A stretch of 14,026 nt of DNA from Betaproteobacteria bacterium TMED156 (GTDB taxonomy: Bacteria > Pseudomonadota > Gammaproteobacteria > Burkholderiales > Burkholderiaceae_A): contig NHHF01000033.1 of NCBI GenBank assembly GCA_002171155.1, forward strand, positions 1-14,026, read 5' to 3'. The translations under genes and the position numbers were made by a program. Each line of letters begins with the position of its first letter. The stretch's first letter is position 1. The notes beneath the pieces are model-generated. The model had not been told where the DNA came from. It searched no databases and worked only from the letters and a program-made list of their open reading frames with translations. Shown here piece after piece: positions 5,855 through 12,855 of the stretch.

Positions 5855-6934
5855 ATGAATAAGAATAAGCTAACAGCAGCTTTAAAAAGGAAGGCTCTTG
5901 CGGCTGCCGTTATGGTCGCCGTGTCAGGTTCAGCATTAGCTGACGTAACAATTTACGGTATTATGGACTTAAGTATCGGTGGAAACTCTGGTGACAACGA
6001 TGCACTGGTTCTTAGTGGTGGTGAGACAAACGCAGCTGAGTTGCCATCAATATGGGGAATCAAGGGTTCTGAAGACCTTGGTGGTGGTTTAACAGCTTCA
6101 TTCGCTCTTGAGTCAGATTTTAACTCCAGTGACGGTAATGATGATCGCTTAGGCAACAATATATTCTGGAACCGTCAATCTAACATTACCTTGTCTAATG
6201 ATTTGGGATCAATTACAGCTGGTAGAATTTATAGTCCAGCCATATTAACTGTTTTGGTTACTGATCCTCGTCAGTTATATGAGTGGCAGTCAGGTCTGAT
6301 TCAATATGCAACTTTGGCATCTACAACTAATACAAACACATTTGGTGACGTATTTTTGGCAAATGCTATTCAGTTTAAGTTTGGAGCAGATGGTCTCAGT
6401 GCAGCAGTTGCTTATGGATTTGGTGAAGCTGCTGGTGACCAGGAACAAAACTCAAATTTCCACATGGGTGTTAGTTACAGCGGTGGTCCACTAACAATTG
6501 GTGGAACTTACCTAAAAAACAAGGGAAATTCAGTTGATTCCTCTCAGGGTGAAGATGAGAAAAGCTCAATTGGTCTTAAGTACTCTATGGGTGACATTGC
6601 TATAGCTGGTCACTATATGAAGGGTGAGGCAAATGACGCTACTGGTGTCCAAACAACTGACAATGAAGGCTATGCAGTTGGTTTAATTTGGAAATCAGGA
6701 AATAACGAATTTGATGTCGCTTACTACGGCACAAAGAACGAAATTGCTAATACAACTGATAATGAAAATGATGAGATCATACTCGCTTACAGAAATAATT
6801 TAAGCAAGAGAACAACCCTCTACGCTAAGTTGTGTGCTGCTGATCGTGGTACCAATGCTCCAGCAGGTGCATGTATTGGTAACGCTGGTGAAAATGATAC
6901 TTTTTACAACTTTGGACTTATTCACAAGTTCTAA
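5855..6934 (+). CDS. Outer-membrane porin (Gram-negative porin family)
   Basis: A 359-residue outer-membrane channel, likely a trimeric 16-strand beta-barrel for small hydrophilic solutes. The signal peptide is classic: basic start (KNK..KRK), hydrophobic core, cut after ALA at residue 29, leaving DVTIYGIMDLS. The family signatures SIWGIKGSEDLGGGL near 65-79 and SITAGR near 120 are present, and it ends in GLIHKF with terminal Phe for BAM recognition. The mature protein is acidic, as expected of marine porins. It has only two cysteines, C327 and C340, both in what should be the last external loop, suggesting a disulfide. The start is fixed by the GGAG six bases upstream; a good terminator follows at 6952. 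Frequent repeated codons and a strong leader suggest high expression. It shares its leader with the 8383 porin. Confidence 0.93.
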   Translation: MNKNKLTAALKRKALAAAVMVAVSGSALADVTIYGIMDLSIGGNSGDNDALVLSGGETNAAELPSIWGIKGSEDLGGGLTASFALESDFNSSDGNDDRLGNNIFWNRQSNITLSNDLGSITAGRIYSPAILTVLVTDPRQLYEWQSGLIQYATLASTTNTNTFGDVFLANAIQFKFGADGLSAAVAYGFGEAAGDQEQNSNFHMGVSYSGGPLTIGGTYLKNKGNSVDSSQGEDEKSSIGLKYSMGDIAIAGHYMKGEANDATGVQTTDNEGYAVGLIWKSGNNEFDVAYYGTKNEIANTTDNENDEIILAYRNNLSKRTTLYAKLCAADRGTNAPAGACIGNAGENDTFYNFGLIHKF

Positions 6935-6951
6935 AAAATAACTTGCCATTT

Positions 6952-6980
6952 AAAAAAATCGCCTTCGGGCGGTTTTTTTT
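6952..6980 (+). terminator. Intrinsic terminator of the 5855-6934 porin gene
   Basis: A-run followed by TCGCC-TTCG-GGCGG and at least eight T. The stem closes on a stable UUCG-type loop and starts about 18 bp after the stop codon. This is the clearest terminator in the window. Confidence 0.92.
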
Positions 6981-7255
6981 TGTCTAATAATTCCCCTGTT
7001 TCCAAAATTTTCGTAGATGACTGAAGTTCAGCGAAGTCAATAAATTATTTAAAATTTTAATTAAATCTTATTTCTTATTGTTTAGAAAAATAATCAAAAA
7101 AATTGAAATAGTGTTAGCTATAATTTATTTCGTTTATTGCCAATAATCAAACTTCAAAGTTTACTATCTATATAGCTGCTTAAGATGAGTTACTTACTCG
7201 ATTACAACCTGAGCATTAATTAATTTTCCTAACTTCAAACTTTTTCGTATTTTAT

Positions 7256-7285
7256 AAAAAAAAAACTGCACAATCTGTGCAGTTT
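7256..7285 (-). terminator. Intrinsic terminator of the 7310-8383 porin gene
   Basis: A perfect 10-bp stem, AAACTGCACA (7263-7272) with TGTGCAGTTT (7276-7285), and a three-base loop. On the minus strand it is followed by a run of ten T (A-run 7256-7265 on +). It begins 25 bp after the stop codon. Confidence 0.9.
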
Positions 7286-7309
7286 GAATAAAGAGAAAGA
7301 AATGGTTGT

Positions 7310-8383
7310 TTAGAACTTAATTCTTAGACCAACGGTTACACCATCTTGGTCAACACCATTGCCAGCTTGAGACGAGAAACCCTTTTTGTGGAGCTCGTGG
7401 TTTGCTGCACTTCCATTATCTAGGGTTCCTAACATGGCATAACCAGTAATTTTCTTTGAAAAACTGTGAAGCAAAGCTAATTGAGTCATCGAGATTGACT
7501 CAGCATTATTTTCACTTTGCTCTGAATGATGATAACCCAGACCAATTTTAGTATGCTTAGATATGGGACCCATTGCACTAATTGAGTATCCCTCTCCGTC
7601 AGCACTGAAGCCAAGTCCAGAAGTATCAGCGGCGGTGTCATTGGATAGATCCCAATATTGAGCTTTTAAAACAATTTTTTGAGGTGTTTTGAATTGAAAT
7701 CCAACGCCCACTTGGTCCCAGTCATCAGCACCAAGAGCTCCTTTTGCTTCGGAATATGCAATGAATGCTTGAGCATCACCAAATTTAAAAGTTGCTGCGA
7801 TTCCTGTTCTGGTGTTTGCTTCATCCTCGCCCGCAACTTCACCGAACATTCTTTCGAAATAGATCTTACCACCAGTTCCAAGTTTCGGAGTTTCATAAAA
7901 AATAGCATTATCAATCCTATCACCGATTGCTATGTAATCTGACATTGTTTTAAAACCAGCAAAGTTTGAACCAACCATGTCATATTTTGAAGCCAATACT
8001 TTGTCAATTGTTTTATTTAAACCAAACGTAAATTTACCATAAGGTGTCGTCATTCCAAGAATTGACTTACGTTTCCAATAAACATCACCGGCATTACTAC
8101 CTGTTTTATTGTTTCCACCAGAAGCTCCAGTGTCATTGTGCACTTCAGACTCAATACCAAAAAATGCGCCATAACCACCACCAAGGTTCTCTTTACCCTT
8201 AATACCCCATCTCGAGGAAGAAAGTGGACCATAAGATAATCCAGTGAGTGTTTTGTCACTGTCACCGACACCTGATATACTAGTAAGGCCTGCATCAAGG
8301 CGTCCATAAACTTTAACTGACGCGGCCTGTGCGACACCAGCAAATGCTGTGAGGCAAGCTAAAGCTATAAGGGTTTTTTTCAT
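7310..8383 (-). CDS. Outer-membrane porin (Gram-negative porin family)
   Basis: A 357-residue porin with a textbook signal peptide (MKKTLIALACLTAFAGVAQA, cut after residue 20), giving a mature start ASVKVYGRLDAGL typical of betaproteobacterial porins. RWGIKGKENLGGGYGAFFGIE near 58-78 and GKFTFGLNKT near 115-125 are family motifs, and it ends in GLRIKF. The barrel should form a trimer passing small solutes; substrate preference cannot be read. The mature protein has no cysteine, unlike the 5855 porin, and the two are only distantly alike outside the motifs, so they are not a recent duplication. ATG at 8383 follows GGAG with six-base spacing in the same 11-nt leader as the 5855 porin. It has its own terminator and diverges from rplM across 281 bp. 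Confidence 0.93.
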   Translation of the reverse strand: MKKTLIALACLTAFAGVAQAASVKVYGRLDAGLTSISGVGDSDKTLTGLSYGPLSSSRWGIKGKENLGGGYGAFFGIESEVHNDTGASGGNNKTGSNAGDVYWKRKSILGMTTPYGKFTFGLNKTIDKVLASKYDMVGSNFAGFKTMSDYIAIGDRIDNAIFYETPKLGTGGKIYFERMFGEVAGEDEANTRTGIAATFKFGDAQAFIAYSEAKGALGADDWDQVGVGFQFKTPQKIVLKAQYWDLSNDTAADTSGLGFSADGEGYSISAMGPISKHTKIGLGYHHSEQSENNAESISMTQLALLHSFSKKITGYAMLGTLDNGSAANHELHKKGFSSQAGNGVDQDGVTVGLRIKF

Positions 8384-8411
8384 CTATTTCTCCAGAATAA
8401 TTAAAAAAATG

Positions 8412-8417
8412 ATTATA
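8412..8417 (-). promoter_or_regulatory. Possible -10 element of the 8383 porin
   Basis: A perfect TATAAT on the minus strand 29 bp upstream of the start codon. The hexamer 17 bp further up (TAATAA) is a poor -35; an alternative is TTGTTA near 8463-8458 paired with another AT-rich -10. An activator may be needed. Which is used is unknown. Confidence 0.35.
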
Positions 8418-8453
8418 AAATCAGAATTACTTGATTATTATGTTGCATGCCGG

Positions 8454-8464
8454 ATTGTAACAAT
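8454..8464. promoter_or_regulatory. Short palindrome ATTGTAACAAT upstream of a porin
   Basis: A perfect 5-bp dyad around a central A, about 71 bp upstream of the 8383 porin start. Its TTGTAACA core recurs at 5794-5801 before the 5855 porin. It could be an operator for a shared porin regulator; this is inference from two sites. Confidence 0.25.
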
Positions 8465-8541
8465 TATATAAATCGATGACTGAAACAAAAGTTTAATAAT
8501 TCATGTATCTCATAAACTACAGCAAGTAAACTTGAACTTTT

Positions 8542-8569
8542 CTATTCTTAACCTTTTTAATAAGAATAG
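8542..8569. repeat. Perfect 9-bp inverted repeat between porin and rplM
   Basis: CTATTCTTA (8542-8550) and TAAGAATAG (8561-8569) are exact reverse complements with a 10-bp spacer. No T-run follows on either strand, so it does not look like a terminator. It lies upstream of the putative rplM promoter and ~160 bp upstream of the divergent porin, so it may be an operator or a structured leader. Confidence 0.6.
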
Positions 8570-8604
8570 TAATATCAGTGGAAAACTATTCATATGTTAA
8601 ATAA

Positions 8605-8633
8605 TTGCTTAAATAAAAATTTTTATATAAAAT
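8605..8633 (+). promoter_or_regulatory. Possible promoter of the rplM-rpsI operon
   Basis: TTGCTT (8605-8610, 3/6) and TAAAAT (8628-8633, 5/6) separated by 17 bp, giving a start near 8640 and a ~25-nt leader before the rplM ATG at 8665. The region is so AT-rich that chance matches are likely. Confidence 0.35.
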
Positions 8634-8664
8634 TAAGGGTTGATATTAAGAATTAAGTAAATAG

Positions 8665-9105
8665 ATGAATGAGAACCAAAAAAGCTTTGTTGTTAAACAC
8701 TCCGATATAGATCATAAGTGGTTGTTATTAGATGCAAAAGATAAAATTTTAGGTAGATTTGCATCTGACATTGCATTTAGGCTTCGTGGAAAACACAAAC
8801 CTGAATACACATCTCACATGGACAATGGAGACTACGTAGTTGTAGTTAATGTAGAACATTTAAGGGTTACTGGAAAGAAACTAACTGATAAGAAATACTA
8901 TCGACATTCCGGTTATCCGGGAGGCATTTACGAAACAACATTTTCCCAAATGCAAGAAAAGTTTCCTGGTAGGGCTCTTCATATTGCTGTTAAAGGTATG
9001 TTGCCAAAAGGACCTCTTGGTTACGAAATGATAAAAAAGCTTAAGATTTATGAGGGGGAAAATCATCCTCATCAAGCTCAACAGCCTGAATCTGTCAAAT
9101 TCTAG
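8665..9105 (+). CDS. rplM: 50S ribosomal protein L13
   Basis: L13 is an early-assembling protein of the large ribosomal subunit. The 146 residues contain the family hallmarks in order: [18 protein letters not shown] (21-38), [23 protein letters not shown] (40-62), [13 protein letters not shown] (76-88), [12 protein letters not shown] (108-119) and HPHQAQQP (134-141). It is about four residues longer at the N-terminus than E. coli L13 (142); the ATG at 8665 is the only sensible start, with a weak ribosome binding site. It is followed after 22 bp by rpsI, the universal partner in one operon, and then by argC and erpA as in many Betaproteobacteria. Function certain. Confidence 0.98.
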   Translation: MNENQKSFVVKHSDIDHKWLLLDAKDKILGRFASDIAFRLRGKHKPEYTSHMDNGDYVVVVNVEHLRVTGKKLTDKKYYRHSGYPGGIYETTFSQMQEKFPGRALHIAVKGMLPKGPLGYEMIKKLKIYEGENHPHQAQQPESVKF

Positions 9106-9127
9106 AGTCTAATTAAAGGTATATTTT

Positions 9128-9520
9128 ATGGTTGGTGATTATTTCTACGGCACGGGAAGAAGAAAAAGTTCTGTGGCCAGAGTTTTTGTAAAAAAAGGAA
9201 ATGGAAAAATTATTGTTAATGGTAAAACACTTGATGAATATTTTCCAAGAGAAACCGGTAAGATGATAGTTTGTCAGCCACTTGTTTTAACTGATAATAT
9301 GAACAACTTTGATGTTAAGGTGAATGTTTTTGGTGGCGGTGAGTCCGGACAAGCCGGTGCCGTAAGACATGGATTAACGAGAGCATTAATTGAGTATGAT
9401 GAAGCACTCAAACCAACCCTTTCGAAAGCAGGTCTAGTTACTAGAGATGCAAGAGAGGTTGAAAGAAAGAAAGTTGGTCTTCATAAAGCTAGAAAAAGAA
9501 AGCAATTCTCTAAGAGATAA
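9128..9520 (+). CDS. rpsI: 30S ribosomal protein S9
   Basis: S9 sits in the head of the small subunit and its C-terminal tail reaches the P-site tRNA. The 130-residue protein has the usual [14 protein letters not shown] (7-20), [14 protein letters not shown] (75-88), [20 protein letters not shown] (103-122) and the conserved QFSKR ending with the terminal Lys-Arg. The GGG.SGQAG segment has Glu where many homologues have Ile or Val. The ATG at 9128 is preceded by AAAGG at good distance. It lies 22 bp after rplM and is 80 bp before argC; no terminator hairpin is seen after it, so transcription may continue into argC. Confidence 0.98.
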   Translation: MVGDYFYGTGRRKSSVARVFVKKGNGKIIVNGKTLDEYFPRETGKMIVCQPLVLTDNMNNFDVKVNVFGGGESGQAGAVRHGLTRALIEYDEALKPTLSKAGLVTRDAREVERKKVGLHKARKRKQFSKR

Positions 9521-9554
9521 GTACCCAAGGTTTTTTAACTTTATTTCTCGAATT

Positions 9555-9608
9555 ATGGAAGATATGGTATTAAAAAAAACTTACTTTCGATCCTTTTTCA
9601 GTGCTTAG
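9555..9608 (+). other. Short open frame overlapping the argC start
   Basis: An ATG-started frame of 17 codons ([17 protein letters not shown]) whose TAG at 9606-9608 overlaps the first eight bases of argC. No Shine-Dalgarno precedes the first ATG. As argC itself has a GTG start with no ribosome binding site, termination here could couple translation to argC. There is one Arg codon only, so it does not look like an arginine attenuator peptide. Coding status is unproven. Confidence 0.25.
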
Positions 9609-10680
9609 TGCTGCTGTAATCGGAGCTAGTGGATTTACTGGATTAGAACTTATACGTCTACTAAGCCAGCATCCTAAGGTAAAAAAATTACTTGTCGTGA
9701 CTAGGTACAACAATAAACATTTCAGCTCTGATTTTTTCGAATCTATTTCCAAAATAGTTGATCTAGACTTCACCAACTTAGAAGCTTTAAATTCGACCAA
9801 TTGTGATGTTGTTTTTTTTGCTACACCCCATGGTGTTGCAATGAAAAAAACTCAGTATTTACTTGATTTGGGTATCAAAGTAATAGATTTATCAGCTGAC
9901 TTTAGATTAAGAAATCATAATCACTTCTTCAAATGGTATGGAATCGAACACACAAATAAAGAAATGTTGGTAGAGTCAGTCTATGGATTACCTGAATTAA
10001 ACCGAAAAAAAATAAAAACTTCATCACTTATCGCTATGCCTGGATGCTATCCCACTGCAGTAATTTTAGGTTTCTATCCATTATTGAAATCTGGAATTAT
10101 CAATTCTTGTAATTTGATTGCTGATTGCAAGTCTGGTGTTAGCGGTGCAGGTAAAAGCCTTAAAAAGGAAAATATGTTTTCTGAGGTTTCAGATAACTTT
10201 AAACCCTATGGAATGAATGGGCACAGACATTGGCCGGAAATACTCCAAGAGTTACAATCTGTTGCTAACGGAAGAGAAAAACAAGATGCTCATCGAGACG
10301 ACATTGGCCTCATTTTTTCTCCTCATCTGTTACCTGTAATGAGAGGAATACAGGCAACGTTATATTGTCAACTTAAAGAGTCCTATACAAACTTTGATGT
10401 ACAAGGTTTGTTTGAGAAAACTTATTTATCAGAACCTTTTGTATATATTATGTCAGAGGGTGATTGTCCTGAAACAGCTTCTGTAAAAGGATCAAACAAT
10501 GTTAAGATTTCCGTGAGAAAGACAAAAAAATCTATAAATGTTGATATAGACTCTCTAGTTATATACGTAGTTATAGATAATTTAGTTAAAGGAGCCTCTG
10601 GACAAGCTGTACAAGTAATGAATATCATGTTTAATATGGGTGAAGAATTAGGGCTGAGTCAAATACCTCTGGCTGTTTAA
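9601..10680 (+). CDS. argC: N-acetyl-gamma-glutamyl-phosphate reductase
   Basis: ArgC reduces N-acetyl-glutamyl phosphate to the semialdehyde with NADPH, the third step of arginine synthesis. The 359-residue protein begins with a dinucleotide-binding GASGFTG (8-14) and has the catalytic cysteine in MPGCYPTA (C149), GVSGAGK (179-185), the conserved [12 protein letters not shown] (203-214) with the catalytic-region His, and [10 protein letters not shown] (241-250). Between these last two a ~10-residue hydrophilic insertion (about 222-234) makes it slightly longer than the common ~345. GTG at 9601 is the only start that fits; the frame closes upstream at a TAA (9571-9573) and no Shine-Dalgarno is present. 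It follows rpsI and precedes erpA by 40 bp. Function is firm. Confidence 0.95.
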   Translation: MLSAAVIGASGFTGLELIRLLSQHPKVKKLLVVTRYNNKHFSSDFFESISKIVDLDFTNLEALNSTNCDVVFFATPHGVAMKKTQYLLDLGIKVIDLSADFRLRNHNHFFKWYGIEHTNKEMLVESVYGLPELNRKKIKTSSLIAMPGCYPTAVILGFYPLLKSGIINSCNLIADCKSGVSGAGKSLKKENMFSEVSDNFKPYGMNGHRHWPEILQELQSVANGREKQDAHRDDIGLIFSPHLLPVMRGIQATLYCQLKESYTNFDVQGLFEKTYLSEPFVYIMSEGDCPETASVKGSNNVKISVRKTKKSINVDIDSLVIYVVIDNLVKGASGQAVQVMNIMFNMGEELGLSQIPLAV

Positions 10681-10707
10681 ATATTTGGTAATCAACCTTA
10701 AAAAAAT

Positions 10708-10714
10708 AAAGGTG
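10708..10714 (+). promoter_or_regulatory. Ribosome binding site that sets the erpA start
   Basis: AAAGGTG lies six bases before the ATG at 10721, whereas an in-frame ATG at 10685 has no such site. This favours a 127-residue ErpA over a 139-residue version. Confidence 0.75.
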
Positions 10715-10720
10715 AAAATT

Positions 10721-11104
10721 ATGAATGCTGAAGTAAAACAAGAAAACTTAAATTCAAAATCTGAAGAAATAATGCCAGAACCTTTTGTGTTTACTGATTC
10801 TGCTGCTGAGAAAGTTAAAAGTTTGATTGAAGAAGAAGGAAATGCAAATCTAAAACTAAGAGTATTTGTTCAGGGTGGAGGGTGCTCAGGGTTTCAATAT
10901 GGATTTACTTTTGATGAAGTAATCAGTGAAGACGACACAAAAATGGAGAAAAAAGGAGTAATGCTTTTGATTGACAGCATGAGTTATCAGTATTTGGTTG
11001 GTTCTGAAATTGATTACAAAGAGGATCTTGAGGGAGCCCAATTTGTAATTAGAAATCCAAATGCTCAAACTACATGTGGATGCGGCTCGAGTTTTTCAAT
11101 TTAA
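10721..11104 (+). CDS. erpA: Iron-sulfur cluster insertion protein ErpA
   Basis: An A-type carrier that hands Fe-S clusters to apo-enzymes, in E. coli including the isoprenoid enzymes IspG/IspH. The 127-residue protein has the HesB/IscA-type domain from about residue 22 ([15 protein letters not shown]) with the three cluster cysteines: C55 in [11 protein letters not shown], and C119 and C121 in [10 protein letters not shown] near the end. [14 protein letters not shown] ([10 protein letters not shown]) and [11 protein letters not shown] are hallmarks of betaproteobacterial ErpA and separate it from IscA and SufA. A longer frame from 10685 exists but lacks a ribosome binding site. It is last in the rplM-rpsI-argC-erpA run, and its TAA directly abuts the stop codon of the convergent pntB. 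Confidence 0.96.
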   Translation: MNAEVKQENLNSKSEEIMPEPFVFTDSAAEKVKSLIEEEGNANLKLRVFVQGGGCSGFQYGFTFDEVISEDDTKMEKKGVMLLIDSMSYQYLVGSEIDYKEDLEGAQFVIRNPNAQTTCGCGSSFSI

Positions 11105-12544
11105 TCAGGTCGCTTTTCCCATTGCTTCAATAACTTTTTTAGCATCGCCGAAAACCATCATAGTTCTCTCCATGTAAAACAATTCATTGTCTAATCCAGC
11201 ATATCCTGATGCCATAGTTCTTTTATTCACAATAACAGTTTGAGCTTTGAAAACCTCCAAAATTGGCATACCATAAATTGGACTACCAGGAGTTCTTGCA
11301 GCTGGGTTTACAACATCGTTTGCACCAAGAACTAACACAACATCTGTTTGATTAAATTCTGAATTTATATCGTCCATCTCAAAAACTTGGTCATAAGGTA
11401 CTTCTGCTTCGGCTAACAAGACATTCATGTGACCAGGCATTCTTCCTGCAACAGGATGAATAGCATATCTTACTTTAATATCTTTATCCAATAGTAAATC
11501 CGATAGTTCTTTGAGAGCATGTTGAGCCCGAGCCACCGCTAATCCATAACCAGGCACTATAATGACACTGTCAGCATTTGATAACATAAAAGCAGCATCA
11601 TCAGCTGAGCCACTTTTGACAGGACGTTGTTCCGCAGAGCTGGATGGTGCTGAAGCCTCTCCACCGAATCCACCCAAAATTACACTAATGAAAGATCTGT
11701 TCATGGCTTTGCACATTATGTAAGAAAGTATTGCTCCAGATGATCCAACTAAAGAACCTGCGACAATTAGCATGCTGTTTCCTAAGGAAAAACCAATCCC
11801 TGCTGCAGCCCAACCTGAGTAACTATTTAACATTGAGACAACAACAGGCATGTCAGCACCACCGATAGGAATAATAATTAAAACTCCAATTATGAATGCT
11901 AAGATGAGCATGATAAAAAAAACATTTAGATTTTCGGAAAAAGTAAAAATCATACCTAGTGCGAGGATAATTAATCCGAGGATCAAATTTAAGAAGTGTT
12001 GTCCTTTGAAAACTATGGGTGAACCTTGAAACAACCTAAATTTATAGTTACCAGATAATTTTCCAAAAGCAATAACAGAGCCAGAAAAAGTTATGGCACC
12101 TATAGCAGCACCAAGAAATAACTCCAGCTTATTTCCAGTGGGAATTAACTGGCCTTTTCCAGTAATATTTAATGCATAAGGTTCTATAACGGCAGCAACG
12201 GCAATGAATACTGCGGCTAACCCTACCATTGAATGCATAAATGCAACCAATTCTGGCATTTTTGTCATTTGGACTTTTTTTGCCATGATGGCACCAATTG
12301 TTCCACCCAAAACAATTCCAATAAAAACAAAAGCAAACCCTTTAAATAGATTTTCTCTATTTAAAAACTCAGACATTGTTGCAATTAATCCAATAGTTGT
12401 GAGAATTGCTATTGTCATACCCACCATGCCAAATATGTTTCCTTTGATACTTGAGGTTGGGTGGGAGAGTCCCTTAAGAGATTGAATAAAACAAACAGAG
12501 GCAATCAGATAGAGAAGTGTAACAGTGTCAATAGATAGACTCAT
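11105..12544 (-). CDS. pntB: NAD(P) transhydrogenase subunit beta
   Basis: PntB is the membrane and NADP(H)-binding subunit of the proton-translocating transhydrogenase, which uses the proton gradient to drive hydride transfer from NADH to NADP+. The 479-residue protein has several membrane helices in residues 1-280, including FMHSMVG with His104 (equivalent to the channel His91 of E. coli beta) and GGADMPVVVSMLNSYSGWA (228-246). The soluble domain III has GYGLAVARAQHAL (332-344), HPVAGRMPGHMNVLLAEA (363-380), GANDVVNPAA (407-416) and NKRTMASGYAGLDNELFY (440-457), all NADP-binding motifs. The ATG overlaps the pntAb stop (ATGA), so the two are translationally coupled. Its TGA abuts the erpA stop with no gap and no terminator is visible. 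Confidence 0.98.
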   Translation of the reverse strand: MSLSIDTVTLLYLIASVCFIQSLKGLSHPTSSIKGNIFGMVGMTIAILTTIGLIATMSEFLNRENLFKGFAFVFIGIVLGGTIGAIMAKKVQMTKMPELVAFMHSMVGLAAVFIAVAAVIEPYALNITGKGQLIPTGNKLELFLGAAIGAITFSGSVIAFGKLSGNYKFRLFQGSPIVFKGQHFLNLILGLIILALGMIFTFSENLNVFFIMLILAFIIGVLIIIPIGGADMPVVVSMLNSYSGWAAAGIGFSLGNSMLIVAGSLVGSSGAILSYIMCKAMNRSFISVILGGFGGEASAPSSSAEQRPVKSGSADDAAFMLSNADSVIIVPGYGLAVARAQHALKELSDLLLDKDIKVRYAIHPVAGRMPGHMNVLLAEAEVPYDQVFEMDDINSEFNQTDVVLVLGANDVVNPAARTPGSPIYGMPILEVFKAQTVIVNKRTMASGYAGLDNELFYMERTMMVFGDAKKVIEAMGKAT

Positions 12545-12855
12545 GATTGGACACCCTTTTTACTTTTTTCCTTTTTTTTGAACATTTCTAACATTCTTCT
12601 GGTTACCAAGAAACCACCAAAAACATTCACCGAGGCCAAGGTTACAGCTAGAAAACCCATGATTTGTCCAAAGGTAGTCTCAGTCAGAGCAGCAGCAAGC
12701 ATTGCGCCCACAATTACAATTGCAGAAATAGCATTGGTCACAGCCATTAGGGGTGTATGAAGAGCAGGAGTTACATTCCATACAACATGGTATCCAACGT
12801 ATATTGCAAGAACAAAAATTATTAAGTTAGTAATAGTTGGGCTAATTAATTCCAT
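12541..12855 (-). CDS. pntAb: NAD(P) transhydrogenase subunit alpha part 2 (membrane)
   Basis: The small membrane subunit of the three-subunit transhydrogenase, equal to the C-terminal membrane part of E. coli PntA. It has 104 residues with three helices at about 8-27, 38-57 and 62-84 and a basic cytoplasmic tail (RRMLEMFKKKEKSKK). The sequence TPALHTPLMAVTNAISA around 29-45 is the conserved membrane motif. Its ATG lies inside the end of pntAa (10-bp overlap) and follows AAGGAA; its TGA overlaps the pntB ATG. With both neighbours it makes the proton channel of the enzyme. Confidence 0.96.
   Translation of the reverse strand: MELISPTITNLIIFVLAIYVGYHVVWNVTPALHTPLMAVTNAISAIVIVGAMLAAALTETTFGQIMGFLAVTLASVNVFGGFLVTRRMLEMFKKKEKSKKGVQS

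Larger units (their letters stand above)
6935..7309. other. Intergenic region between two convergent porin genes
   Basis: 375 bp bounded by two terminators (6952-6980 on + and 7256-7285 on -). The ~270 bp between them are very AT-rich and I find no gene. A perfect TATAAT occurs at 7119-7124 on the + strand without a -35 at correct spacing, and TGACT/AGTCA flank a short stretch near 7018-7039. No transposon end or tRNA is seen. Confidence 0.6.

Noticed and set aside
7119..7124. Perfect TATAAT between two terminators, possibly a small RNA promoter
   Set aside because: TTGAAA upstream is only 10 bp away, no other -35 fits, and the hairpin at 7263-7285 has no T-run on the + strand. A small RNA cannot be supported.
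7679..7942. Antisense open frames within the porin genes, including one of 87 codons here
   Set aside because: They lie wholly opposite a clear porin gene and have no ribosome binding site or family pattern; they are shadows.
10685..10720. Longer ErpA start at 10685
   Set aside because: No ribosome binding site before it, while AAAGGTG correctly precedes the ATG at 10721, and homologues begin near there.
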